Origin: Lactarius indigo
Taxonomy: Eukaryota > Basidiomycota > Agaricomycetes > Russulales > Russulaceae
Assembly: GCA_025766275.1 (NCBI GenBank)
Contig: JAFKAC010000060.1
Span: 1 to 64,000 of the forward strand
DNA: 64,000 bases
Direction of reading: 5' to 3'
Part shown: positions 12,232 to 24,008 of the stretch, in pieces
How the letters are laid out: each line of letters starts with the position of its first letter
Position numbering within the stretch: the first letter of the stretch is position 1
Notes under the pieces: generated by a model
The model's database searches: none
The model's input: the letters and a program-made list of their open reading frames with translations, nothing else
What the model was told of the DNA's origin: nothing
Translations under genes and position numbers: made by a program

Positions 12232-13819
12232 ATGGCGTCAACAAGTGGACTGCCACCATTAGACCCTTTGTTCAAGTCCAATGCCAAACGGACTTACTCT
12301 GTCTTTTCCTCGTATCCGGATGCTGGTTTAAGAGAGGAGGAGAAAAGGTACGCACACGCGCCTTGCTTATCCTAGGCCATCCAACGACGTTCGAACAGCG
12401 CCCGCCTACGATTGTCGGTAAAAATTAATGACGAGTACAAGCACTATAAACAACTACCCTCCGCCCTCCTCGCCCAGCAAGGTCCCGTCGGGCCTGCGCG
12501 CCCAACAGAGATGCGCAAGGCCATTACTGCAGGACCTTCGTCTTCCGAGACGACTCGCATGATAGCATCCATCGACACGACACCCGAACAACGAGTTTCG
12601 ACTTTCTCCAACCCAACCAAACTTTCGCAAGCGCTCATGTTACACAAAACGACGCGTACTGTCAAGCCAACGTATCATGCACCATGGAAGCTCGTCCGTG
12701 TTATTTCTGGGCATTTGGGGTGGGTACGCAGCGTTGCCGTCGAGCCGGGAAATAAGTGGTTCGCCACGGGTGCAGGGGACCGAGTCATCAAGATTTGGAA
12801 CCTTGCGTCTGGTGAGCTACGTTTATCGCTCACCGGTCACATCTCGACCGTGCGTGGACTGGCGGTGTCCCCCCGCCACCCGTATCTCTTCTCATGTGGT
12901 GAGGACAAGGTGCGCCCGTGCTGTTTTCTGCTCGCAACCTGGATCCTAACGTGTGAGGGCAAAGATGGTTAAATGTTGGGATCTCGAAGCTAACAAAGTC
13001 ATCCGACACTACCACGGCCATCTTTCTGGCGTCTACGCCCTCAGCCTCCACCCGACCCTTGATGTACTCGTGACGTCTGGCCGTGACGCGTCGGCGCGCG
13101 TCTGGGATATGCGGACCAAGGCGCAGATACACGTTCTTTCAGGACACACGGGGACTATCGCGGATGTTAAATGCCAGGACTCAGACCCTCAAGTTATCAC
13201 GGGCAGCATGGACTCCACCGTGCGGTAAGTGAAGACTACGTCATTGTTTTGTCGCAGTCTCATGACGTGCTTGATAGACTATGGGACTTGGCGGCGGGCA
13301 AGACAATGGTGACGCTGACGCACCATAAAAAGTCAGTGCGTGCGATTGCCATCCACCCGACGGAGTATTCCTTTGCAACCGGCTCGGCGGGTGGAAACAA
13401 CATCAAAAAGTGGAAGTGTCCCGAGGGCGCCTTCGTCTTCAACTTTGGCGGACACAACGCAATCATCAACACATTATCAGTCAACTCTGAAGGCGTATTC
13501 TTTTCCGGAGGTACGAACGTCTTCCTTTAAATCCTGACATCTCGCTGAACGAACAACGTGATCCACAGCTGATAATGGTTCGATGACGTTTTGGGATTAC
13601 GCGACGGGGATACCGTTCCAGAACATGGAAGATATACCACAGCCGGGTTCACTTGAGGCGGAGGCAGGTATATTTTGTTCGACATTCGACATGACAGGCA
13701 CGCGCTTGATTACAGGTAGCGCAGACAAGACTATCAAGGTGCGGGTCGGGTTATCTCAACCGTTTACTTTTGCTGACAGTCCCCCACTAAAAAAGGTGTA
13801 CGCTGAGCAGGCATCATAA
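12232..13819 (+). CDS. PRP46: PRP46/PLRG1 WD40 pre-mRNA splicing factor
   Basis: This is the Prp19-complex (NTC) WD40 protein needed for spliceosome activation, orthologous to yeast Prp46, human PLRG1 and plant PRL1. The ATG at 12232 opens [15 protein letters not shown], and exon 2 resumes with [18 protein letters not shown]. The beta-propeller starts at [20 protein letters not shown] and runs through seven WD repeats, with typical GH...WD units such as [20 protein letters not shown]. Introns interrupt after GEDK (near 12909), after MDSTVR (near 13225), after FFSG (near 13511) and before the end. The final 57-base intron (13739-13795) is a multiple of three, so it could be retained; spliced, the tail reads [12 protein letters not shown], as in the family. 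The gene looks intact. Confidence 0.95.
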
Positions 13820-14079
13820 TTTACACTTGAATTGTAACGTAGACTCTTGTATGCTGTCCTCCTTGTGTCGTCCGCCCTTCCACATTCGCTCCAATATTAA
13901 TCGTCAGGGCTTATGACGGCTCACGTGCTTTTTTGACTCGGCTTAAATGTCAGGAATCTTATTGACTCGTCAGAAAGCAAGTTGCTCCGTGAAGACAAGA
14001 TATATGTATTGGGCAGTATGGTACACATCCGAATTTGGTTGAGAAAGCAGAAGTAGTTGCAATGCAGCATGTCACCCTT

Positions 14080-14265
14080 GTCAAGGGCTTGGCCTTAGAA
14101 GAGAACGCAAATGCGGTTTTGATGTGCGCGTCCGCCGCACAATCGACTTCGTCTTTCGGTGGTTTGCAGGAACGGCTCCCGGACGGCGGATCCCGGGTTG
14201 AAGAGCACGACGAGGACGTCGGAAGCGGTCGCACCAGGAAAAAGTAGGAATGGGTGCATAACAAC
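14080..14265 (-). pseudogene. short-chain dehydrogenase (SDR) gene fragment
   Basis: Read on the minus strand, this stretch resembles the middle of a fungal short-chain dehydrogenase: VLVVLFNPGSAVREPFLQTT, then in another frame DEVDCAADAHIKTAFAFS. It needs frame changes, has no Rossmann glycine motif or catalytic Tyr-Lys, and stops after FAFS. The same segment occurs on the plus strand near 37650-37770, so both come from one gene family. It lies in the 600 bases between PRP46 and FAB1 and is surely non-functional. The family call rests on remembered SDR patterns. Confidence 0.6.
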
Positions 14266-14422
14266 TGCTTCGATACTGTGGGGAAATAATTCCATATTTG
14301 GACACAACTCGGGTCGTGACCTCATCCATTGCCCGTCCAGGGAGCCGTCTGTTGCGTTGGCCGGCAGTGGCTGGCTCGGAGTCTTGAGTCCACATAGGAA
14401 CCCTACCCTGTCGTGCATCCTC

Positions 14423-17400
14423 ATGGCAGCAACGTGCCATGTTTCAGACAAACCCCTTCCCGCCACTCCGGCGCATAAACCCACATCCAAGACGCTCACA
14501 ATTGAGAGCAGTAACCACTTGCGACAATTCCTCAGCCACACCCTTGAGGAAGAAACCGGGTATCGGGACGCAGACAAGGACGCGTGGGTCACCGACATAG
14601 AGGATGCTCTGAATAATGTCGCGAGGGCGGTGAACGAGGGTATGTGGCTTTCAGGGATACGACGCACAAGGGCCGCGAGACGAGAGCGCGAAGAGCGAGC
14701 CGCAGCTGAAGATGCGAAACGGGAGCAAGAGCACGTCGCCAAGGAGAAGGAGACAGAAGCACGGAACAGGGCAAAACATCGCCCGTCCTCCGCCGCCGAT
14801 ACAGCCAAGCAGATTAAAGAGCCGGATGCTGTGGCAGCTGAAGCAAAAACAGAGGCTCCTCGCTCCCTCAAACCTCCTTCTGAAGATGCGAACCGGAACT
14901 TGCGGGCGTTACAACAACTTCGCAATCTCGCCAATAGACGCCCCCCATCGTCCTCAGGTGACCCAGATCTAGAGCGGGCGCGCCATTTCTTACTAACAGT
15001 CGCCGGACCCGATCTCCCAACCCCGCGCCCGTTCGCTTCAGTGACAGCCGGCGACTCCACGGTGCCAAGGTGTACCTTTTCTCCTGGCGTCTACTCCCTT
15101 CCACCCCCCGATTTGTTCGGCGAGGACCCAGATGATAATAATGAGGCCGTGATCAACAGCGCGCTCTACGGGTTCAAGGAGTGGGACGGTGCGTCCTACT
15201 TGCCGTTCCATCGTAGCCGTATTAACTGACCCTACTTAGTGAATTTCCCTAAAACTCATGACAAAATAGAACTTATTGGAGGTACATTCAAGCTGAATAG
15301 AGTGCGCTCTGTCGATGAGCATGCCTCTCTGGTGCGGGTCCTCAGAGTATCTGTATACTTCCTCCTGTCCCTCCTTCTCGAACAATACTTCCTCTCCAAT
15401 TCCTCCATTGAGCTTCACTACCCAGAACCTTCACCGACGCCAATCTCCCCTCCTCCGCCTCCAATTGCTCACCGAAACTCTTCCTCCGAGGTACACATAG
15501 AAGCGAGGCAGCGAAAGCGGGATCTCTTCCGTCAAGGCCTCTGGTCCCTACTCCATAGACGTCTGCCTCGCGCTGTTACTATCAATTCGTCAGAGCCTCG
15601 TGACGCGTCGCTGGATCTCTCGCATCGCGAGCAGGATACACCTACGAGGACCTCTATTGATACCCCCCTCGGTCCAACGCAACCACGACAGCGCCGCTTC
15701 TCGATCTTCGGGGAGAGTCACACTCCTCCTCCACCTCCGGAACCGTCTCAAACCTCACACGACAAACCCTACCAAACAGCGCTACAACGTGTCGAGGAGG
15801 CCAAAGCCCTTCTATCCACATCTCCCGGCCTTGTCATCTCCCCACCCCAACTCCTCATGCGCCTTGCCGAATTGGAAAAGGCAAACCCTACGCGTCGTCT
15901 GACCGGAGACGAACGAAGTGGCCTGACCAGCATACTCGGATGGGAAGGCAAGAAGGCCGCTCTGCGCGGCAGTATGACGGGGACAGTTGGCTTTCTACGA
16001 CAGCAACAGCTTTCGTTGCTCTATTCCGAATACGTATATGATCCCGATCTTGCGTCCCAGTCGTCAGCGAACGGTTCGCCTATCAAATTTGTGGACGCGG
16101 AACTCAAACCACATACGCACTCTGGCGCTCGTGTGCGCTGGGTCACGTATATGTACTACGGTGATTGCGACCAATCCCTGGGCGACACGATTACATCGAT
16201 GTGTAGTCGGGCTGAAGAGCCGTGTTCTCAACCGGCTTGCAAGGCTCTTCAGGGGCGGCACATACGAAGCTGGACCCACGGCGGCATTTGCGTGACCGCG
16301 AAGACGGAGCCACAAGTCCCTTTTGCATCGCCTGACGTCCGGTCGCAGGAAATGGAGATGTGGCAGAGCTGTAAAGTTTGTCAAGAGTCGACGGCACGAT
16401 GTAATATGTCTGATGGCACCTAGTAAGTCGCGCTCTTTCGATACCTGTGAAGTATGTTAACCTCCCCGTCCAGTTTATTCTCGTTTGCAAAGTTTCTTGA
16501 ACTGTTGTTGTATTCACCCACCATGTGTACCCTTTCGCATACCCTCTGCACTCACACGTCCCCTTCGCCAGCTAGCTCATCACTTCCAGCATCGCGCTTC
16601 AATATCATACGTCACTTCTCACACAAGTCCCACCGGGTCTCTTTCACAATCTCTCCGATCGACGACGTCTTTGACCTCCTAATGCCAAGACTGCAATTCA
16701 CGAAAGGTGGGTGGGTGGAGAGAAGCCCCCAAGCGACAGCTCCAAACCCGGCTGCCGATGACGCAGACAAAAAGGAGTTGAGGCAAGAGATCAAATACTG
16801 GTGGCAAGCTGTAGCTGAACACTTGGATAAAGTGGTTTGTTTCTTTTCATCTCCGCTTCCCGCTGTACCTAAATCATCCCGTAGGAGGCCGAGTTTACTG
16901 GCGGGGATGCCTCATATCGCAAAAGCCTTCCTCGGCTACCTTCCTCAGATGATGCCTGGGAGAACCCATCGGAGGAACGGCTCACACCTAAGGGTCTCCC
17001 TGCCTCCCTTCCTCCAACACCAACACATTCTGCCCAGCCTTCCCTCTCGTCGTTGGCCACCATAACGCCTACGCACCCCGGTTCAGATCCTTCCTCCGAT
17101 GCCACCGTCCCTTCTGATGACCCCATTGCCATGGAATCCCCCATCCACCTTTTGATGAACATGCGCTTTGCGTTCCACCGTGCGGAGCAGGCGTTGTATT
17201 CGCAACTGCGCGAGACACCTAATGCCGTGCTGAATAATACCCGACGGGAGTTCCATTCTGCAGCGCACGGCGCGAGCCGGCGGCTAGCTGCGTGGGAGGC
17301 CAAGCACATGTCAAAAGATGCACGTCAGCGTCTCGCAGCTGATCGCGAAGCTATTCAGAAGCCTCAATGGTGGCACTCCGGGTATCATGCAGTTCCCGGC

Positions 17401-19552
17401 GGGAATGTCATAGTTCAAGAAGAGGATTGGGGTAGCATCATCGCCTTCACACTTAGGTACATCTCTTCCACTTCTTTCGTGATGAGAAGACTAGACCGCT
17501 TCGCCGCAGCTCGTTAGACTACCAGCGCGAGCTCGCGTACATGTCAAATCCCCGGGCAGCACAGACAACTCCCGCGCCGCCACCGTCGCGGTCTGCGGGA
17601 TCACGCCAGACGACAGTAACGACGCTTGGTCGATCCTCTGCCTCCGCTAGCACATCATCGTTCAAATTCTTCGGTTCATCACACAAACCCGATCCTGACC
17701 GTGAAGATTCCGTATGGCATGAACCCGAAGCATGTTCGGCGGTAGTTTCTCGTAAAGAGCACCCGCGCGACCCGACAGCATTGCTCTCGCTCCGGGAGGT
17801 ACTGCGACATAAGGTACCTGTTGACGGTGGAGTGGGTACCCCATCGTCAGTATTCCCGTCTGTATCACGTATGGCCAACAACGGAGCACCTCCCTTGGCA
17901 TGGGCGAAGCCCGCAGTCGAAGTCAATGTGGCGGCCGTTGACGGGCAAGTCACGGGTATGCCCGAAGCGGTTGTTACCGCCGGTCGAATCCTGCACGAGC
18001 TGGATGCTGCGTCGCTCGTGTCGTCCAAGACCAGCAACTCGTCGTTCGTCGAAACAAACGTTCATCGTGGCAAGACGTCCTCTGTGCTGTCCCACCACAC
18101 CTTGAGAGGCGACAGTACCGGCACGGTCGGCCCGACGCACCAGGACATCCATTCCCCGACTCCACTTCGCGCGACGACCGAGGGAGGAGTCCACGCGCTT
18201 GTCGACCCACGCTCTCGGACTTCGACTGCGAGCACGACGCAGGACGCGACAGAGGCATCCACACATGACAACTCTGCCTTTTCGTGGACGAGCAGCCTGA
18301 CCAACGCGATGCGGTACATGCTCAAGGCGGAATTTCCTGCGCAGCCCTCGCCGATGCCGAAGAACCATCACGGCCTCCTCTCTACCGACCCGCTTACGAT
18401 CGACGAACGCCCTCACATCAAATACGACTGGACGATTGGCAAGCGGCTCAAGTTCAGCTGCACTGTATATTACGCGAAACAGTTCGATGCGTTGCGGCGG
18501 CGGTGCGGCGTCGAGGAGGTGTTCACGAAGAGCATGGCCAAGTGCGAGAATTGGAAGGCGGAGGGCGGAAAGAGCCGCTCGAACTTTTGGCAGACATCGG
18601 ACAGCCGGTTCATCGTCAAGACGTTGGTCAACGCATGGAACGTCGCGGATTTGTAAGCAGATGGATACCCTCTCTTTTGTTTTTTTTTTCTTCTTAAACG
18701 CCACCTATTATAGGCAAGTGCTTATCGATTTAGCGCCTTCATATTTCTTGCATATGGAGACCACCGCGAGCAGGGCGTCAATCCTTGCGAAGCTCCTCGG
18801 CTTTTACACGGTCGAAGTTCGTAACTTGGAAGCGGGTACCGTGCAAGCAAAGGCGGATCTGCTCGTGATGGAGAACCTTTTCTATGGTCAGAAGCCCACG
18901 AGAACGTTCGACCTTAAGGGTATTCAGGGTCGCAAAGTGAAGGCCAATTCAAGCTCTTCGATGTCAAAGACGTTATTTGATAGCGAATGGATAGAAGGCG
19001 CGTATTTTCTTCTCTGCTGTTGCCATGTCACTTTATTGACGGGACCTATAATATACTGTAGGCCAACAGCGCGCTCTCACATTAGTAAATCCCGTTTCCA
19101 AAGTGATCCTTCAGGAAGCCGTGAGAGCGGATTGTGACTTTCTTTCAAACAGCAATATTATGGACTATTCGTACGAGTATATCTGCTATTTGCCTCTCCG
19201 GTCCCTCACGAGAATTTCCAGGCTGTTACTTGGTGTCTACGGGGAGAGGAAGCAGATTCACTGTGGTCTGGTGGACACTATTGGCAGCTACACGTTCGCA
19301 AAGACCCTCGAGTACAAGGCGAAGGGCCTTTCTGGGAAAGACGGAAAGGACATCACCGTTATCCCACCGCACGAGTATAAGGAACGTTTCGTGTCCGCAT
19401 TGGATGGCTATTTCATGGCGTGCCCAGGTACGTGGGACAACGCTTTGACGATCACCGGTTTGATCGATCGTTTCGTTTCAGATAAATGGACTAAACCCCC
19501 AGATGAGAAAAAGTTGATACATGATCCAGCGTTATTGCCCAGCGTTCTCTGA
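14423..19552 (+). CDS. FAB1/PIKfyve-type phosphatidylinositol-3-phosphate 5-kinase lacking a FYVE domain
   Basis: The product should make PI(3,5)P2 on vacuolar and endosomal membranes. The ATG at 14423 opens MAATCHVSDKPLPATP. Residues about 25-80 and the stretch near 15300-15400 (LRVSVYFLLSLLLEQYF) match the outer parts of the CCT/TCP-1-like domain; the middle of that domain seems replaced by a short low-complexity segment. Exons at 15900-16700 carry the conserved cysteine-rich region (YVYDPDLASQSS, YYGDCDQSLGDTITSMC, WTHGGICV, then SFAKFLELLLY). The PIP-kinase domain starts near 18380 (IKYDWTIGKRLKFSCTVYYAKQFDALR) and includes SRFIVKTL, FDLKGIQGRKV, an intron-split MDYS/LLLGV, and LVDTIGSYTFAKTLEYKAK. 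The protein is about 1,570 residues, shorter than usual FAB1. No FYVE zinc finger is seen upstream. Kinase motifs look intact. Confidence 0.9.
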
Positions 19553-20484
19553 TGCTAAGTTACCACGCTCCGTTTTAGCGCTCTTCCAGGGGCGGTGGCG
19601 CGAGAGCGGATGGGGCTCTCTGATGCCTTATTGCTATGCATTTTTCTCTCATTTCATGATTGTGTAGAACGCAGGTGTACAATTCAGACAACATTTATAC
19701 GTGAAATCCCACCCCTACGCCCCGCCGTAGAGGCAAGGTGACCCGACAAAGGCTGTCGTATCATGACCCTGACCCTGAGAGTAATAGAGCACCCATCTCG
19801 GCATGGACAAAGAGTCCCACGCCCCTGGGGCGTCTACAGTGCCATCAGGGTGACCCGAAGCGTATGATCTACCTTGTTTTATGGCCCGTGCTCTAACTTA
19901 CTGGGTCAAAACCTACGATTTCGTGCTTGAAACTTATAGTAAACCTATTGACGTTTTCAGACAAGCTCTGTTTTCTTCCAGTGCAGTTTGCGTAGGCGAC
20001 CTTTCCAACCTTGGCTGGACTCCAACCGCTGGCCAGTCGCATTGCTCTATCATACCTTGGTGAAGAGAGATCAGACAGCATAGAAACCCAATGGAAGCTT
20101 CATTGGAGTGACGTGATCGCTATATCAGAGGTGAGAAAGGACTGTTTCGGGCGTCAAGTTGTTGTGGAGGCCTTACAATGACCGCCGCACAATCAGATTC
20201 TCATAGTCGCACACACGCAACAGCACGCCACTACTCCCGATTCGACAGCGACGGTCATATTCAATGCAACATATGGAAAATTTTCACAAATACGCGCTCC
20301 TTTCTTGCCCTTATTATCTGTAAGCCCAAAGATAGATACATTGGTCTTCTAACTGTCTTTGGTCTTTGGAGGAAATGCAAGTACATGCGGCCGCCGTGTC
20401 TCCATACCACCTACCTCGCACTCCTACTTAAAGCTCTAGCCCTTGCGATGGAAGCTCGTCTCTTAGTCTCTTAGTCTCTCTGTA
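19553..20484. other. intergenic, no gene
   Basis: I see no coding region between FAB1 and the first secreted-protein gene. A short pyrimidine-rich tandem (ctcttagt units) at 20457-20478 lies just before the start codon at 20485 and is probably in the 5' UTR. Confidence 0.55.
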
Positions 20485-21279
20485 ATGAAGGGCATATTCT
20501 TCCTCGTCGTAATTGCCGCACCCCTTATCGCACTTGCTGAGTCGGGGGGTTCTCCCTTCGCTGAGCTTGTGCGTAGACTACCAGGCCAGAATTTGCACGC
20601 ACGATCGGGTATTGACCCGTCTACCGTCTCAAAAGAGTGTCAATCGACGTGCACGCCCATCATAAAAACTCTCGATGTACGTACAAAACTTTTTTTCCCC
20701 CGTCACCCGAACCGTACACTGGAGTACTGTTACTCAATTTTTTTTGTCATCGATACCGTAGGCTTGCAATAGCGTCGCTTCGTGCGAATGCACACAAGCG
20801 AACTATGATGCCCTCGGGACCTGCCTGAACTGCCTCCAAGCACTCGCCGCGGGATCCGAGTCCTTAGGGTTCACACCCGGTGCGGACCTCGGCCAAGGTG
20901 AGGTCCGCTCACCATCCCACCATGTTGGCCCCACTGACGTCGCAATGGGTGTAACTTAGAATTTGGTGACGCGTGCACGCAAGATTTTGGGTACCAACTC
21001 AACGGCATCACGGTCACCGCGAAGCCGACGGGAATCGCGTCTACAGGCGACCCGTTCTCCATTTTCGATGCACCGACCCCAACCCCCGGCGCCACACAAG
21101 CTATTGCTTTCCAATCAATACCACTGTTCCCTACTCAGGACTCTCAGAACGCGGGCCCAGTGCCCCCAGGAGTAAAAACCGGAAGTGCTGTCGGGCTCAG
21201 CGCGCCCCAGAGTCTAGGAACCGGCGCTGTCGCTGCTGTCGCCGCAGTCGCTATTTTTATGGGAAGAATACCCCTGTGA
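20485..21279 (+). CDS. cysteine-rich secreted protein, probable GPI anchor (copy 1)
   Basis: The protein has a signal peptide (MKGIFFLVVIAAPLIALAES) and a mature domain with a regular cysteine pattern: KECQSTC, then SCECTQANYDALGTCLNC, then DACTQDF. A Ser/Thr/Pro-rich stretch and an alanine/valine-rich hydrophobic tail (TGAVAAVAAVAIFMG) follow, which suggests a cell-wall or GPI-anchored protein. Three exons are joined by introns after KTLD (near 20677) and after DLGQ (near 20898). The last frame runs cleanly to a stop at 21277-21279. A paralog at 22855-23619 has the same gene structure and cysteine spacing. Function is unknown; such proteins are common basidiomycete surface or effector-like proteins. 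Confidence 0.85.
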
Positions 21280-22266
21280 CCTTTGCACAGACGAGAAGTT
21301 GGCCATCTCTCCAGATACCCATACTCACTATCTTTGAAAACATCACTTGGTGTGACCACCGTATACATTCTTTTTTTTAGGCGTGTAGAGCTTATTTGTT
21401 CTGTCTGTCGTTGTGTGTGAACCGCATAGAGTTCCGCAGAGCGATGCTGTAATGCCAGTGTGCCTTTCCCGTCAGTTGTAAACCAGTGGCAGCATTGCAG
21501 CATGTACCCGGTTGCGACAATATCTCAGTGATCACCGCCGTCACTGCACCGAGGTTTGGGAAATACTCGCACTTGATGGTGGCGACGAGAAGGCGTCATT
21601 ACGTACAAATACCCCCCCCCCCTGAACCCAAACTGAGGTCAGTGCTCTGGATGCTGCGGGCGTTGAACGTTGAACGTTGAGCAGACATGTCAAGAGACAT
21701 GTCGAACTCCCTTGGCGACTTGCCTTTCGAGTACCTATGCCCTTACCTAGGCCTCCTGGCGTCTACCACTAGCAAAAACGTCCGCCCCAATATTAGAGAC
21801 TTGTTAATCTTCCAAGAAAGATACTGTTCGTACAAACATATCCGTGCATTGTATCTGCGTTGAGGCAAGCGTTGAGGAACGCGTCGACTCGGGTCGTTCC
21901 TCTCTGCCCAACGACGGGACATCGGGCCGCCATGTGCCAGCGCCTCTTAGTCGCGCCAACAATTCGACTGCCAGTGATCATCAAGCTCATCCCAGTCATT
22001 GTATTGCCAATATATACATAAGTCGAAGGACATCCCCATTACCCTCTGGTAGTGATGGAGAAAAAGTGAGTTCGAAGGCATCTTTGCCCCGGGGTGCTGG
22101 GGCTTGTTTGACTTGTTGTTTGAGTTTTCTGAGGTGGGCATTTGTGTTCCCATCGCCGATCAGAAGCTGTTCCTGGACTATTTATAACTTATCAAAGAGT
22201 AGACACCCAAATCTACAAATATCTGGCCTTTAATTTCTTCCTGACTTGGGACGTCCTCAAACACCA
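21280..22266. other. no supported gene
   Basis: Nothing in this stretch between the first secreted-protein gene and the small gene at 22267 has coding character I trust. There is a run of about ten C near 21610 and a threefold gttgaac repeat near 21660-21680. Confidence 0.45.
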
Positions 22267-22743
22267 ATGTACAATATCAAGCTCTGCTTCGAGGCCGGTA
22301 GTCCTATATCCGGGGCTTTTGGAGAGTATCCCCTCCCGGCGCAGAAACGCACTACTGTGGATACAAGGTTACCACGCCGGCCGCCGGAGGAATCTGACTG
22401 GAAAACAGGCGTATCACTTGATGTTCAATTTTACAGAAAAAGTCCGTATTTTCGCAGTATACATCAGCACGATTGTGCGATAAGTTGCTGACCCTCTTGA
22501 TATAGGATATATTAAACTGCCCCAGACTTCGGGAGACGTTCTATCAACCTTCCCAGGAGAGCTTTTAGTCTCAAAAAAGTATGGCCACGACAACCAAGAT
22601 CCAGATCAATGGTATCAGTTCTCAAGCTCAAGAGCTATGATAGATTCAGCGGTGAGTGGGCGCATCATATCGTGACTCAATACCACCAAAGCTAATTTAC
22701 TCTTCCTTCGGTGCGAATCCAAGTGCAGGTGAATATTCTTTAA
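22267..22743 (+). CDS. small hypothetical protein, three exons
   Basis: I do not recognise this protein. The ATG at 22267 opens MYNIKLCFEAGSPISGAFGE. A 68-base intron starts at GTCCGT after VQFYRK and ends at GATATAG near 22506; the frame then continues YIKLPQTSGDVLSTFPGELL and WYQFSSSRAMIDSA. A second canonical intron (GTGAGT...GTGCAG) leads to the short ending VNIL and a stop at 22741-22743. The result is about 110 residues without a signal peptide or membrane segment. Two clean introns in phase support a real gene, but homology evidence is lacking. It lies between two paralogous secreted-protein genes. Confidence 0.45.
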
Positions 22744-22854
22744 GGAATCTGCGCTCGGTCCCCGTATTGGAGTTCAACCTTCTCTGCTGTTATACATAAA
22801 GAGTGCTTTCCGCACCCCCTCCTCACTGTGCGTCTGATATACCAAACGCGCGCC

Positions 22855-23619
22855 ATGAGAAGAGCCCTTTTATTCGCCGCCATAATTCCGCCGCTCGTCG
22901 CTGTTTCCAAGCCATCGGACGCCACTCTTGCGGCCCTCTTAGATAGACAGCTGACTTCAGTCCTGCTTGCGAGGTCGGGTGTCGACCCATCTAGCATCTC
23001 GAAAGAGTGCCAGCCACAATGCACGACCATCATTCAAACGCTCGACGTGCGTTCTTTGTATTTTTATTTCTATTGCGCCGCACATAGCCGACTGTGGTGT
23101 GCTGTTGGTCCGTAGGACTGTTCGAGCGCGTTGTGCGAGTGTACGCAAGCAAACTATGATGCGCTTGGTGTTTGCATCAACTGCCTCATCGTTCTCGGGC
23201 CGCCATACTTGGGGCTCTCCCCCGGCGACAGTTACCTCGACGGTTAAGTGTCACTCTTCTCCCCTGGCCTGCGCATCCCACCCCTGTTCCCTGGTCCGAC
23301 TGACACACGGTGCTGCCCTACAGAATTCCGAGATGGCTGCGCGACCTTCGGCGTCGTACTCAACAATGTCGCTGCTACCGCGACACCGACGGGCATCTCG
23401 TCGACGGGCGACCCGCTCTCCCTCTTCGAGCCACAGACTCCGACCTCGGGCGCGACAGCAGCGGTTACCGCCTCAGAGCTCCCTTTCATTCCAGTACTGG
23501 GCTCGGGGACAAATCCTAAGAATGGAGGCCCTGTCAAGCTCAACGTACTCAAGGCTCTGGGAACGAGCACCGTGGTCGCCGCCGCTTCTGTAGCCATCCT
23601 GGGCGCCTCGTTCTTTTAA
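22855..23619 (+). CDS. cysteine-rich secreted protein, probable GPI anchor (copy 2)
   Basis: This is a tandem paralog of the gene at 20485. The preferred start is the ATG at 22855, giving a signal peptide MRRALLFAAIIPPLVAVS. Conserved parts are ARSGVDPSSISKECQPQC, LCECTQANYDALGVCINC and GISSTGDPLSLFEPQTPTSG. The C-terminus is hydrophobic (VVAAASVAILGASFF), consistent with GPI attachment or a tail anchor. Introns fall at the same two places as in copy 1 (after QTLD near 23047, and near 23244). The second loop has diverged, with a region near 23195 shortened. Identity is clearly reduced outside the cysteine motifs, so the duplication is old. Confidence 0.85.
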
Positions 23620-24008
23620 TCTTCGGATGGAATGAGCCGAGCGCGTGGACTACGTGTCCGCCACTGGATGAGTGCGGAGAGCAGTCGGTCAGCATAAAGG
23701 ATTTCCGAAGGGTTTTAAAGTATCAGAGTAAGGTTCTGTTTTTGCCTTGGTTTTTACCCTGGTGTATAGTACATGTTACATTACTGATTCGACTTCGTTC
23801 CATTCCTTTCTCGAACTTTCCGTATGACGTCGTTCTGTATGACTCGATTCTTGTAGTACTTAAGGACTCGCATGTAACTACCAGACCTCCAAGCTCGACA
23901 TACTGTGCTCAACCACAGTAGCTCTCTTGTATATCGATCTCCCTCTTCCCCGCTTGTCTTGTGCATCATCGCTCCGCCGTCTTGTTGTCGGCACTCTCCG
24001 AACTCTGA
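23620..24008. other. intergenic, possible 5' flank of gag element
   Basis: No gene is seen. If the gag frame belongs to an LTR element, a 5' LTR would be expected here, but I could not find a matching direct repeat downstream of 25760. Confidence 0.4.

Noticed and set aside
14095..15060. Long minus-strand frame antisense to FAB1
   Set aside because: It is a shadow of the Arg/Ala-rich FAB1 exon; it has no domain, and the plus-strand reading has clear homology.
17865..18704. Minus-strand frame of 279 codons
   Set aside because: It runs antisense to the FAB1 kinase exon and is of low-complexity, arginine-rich composition.
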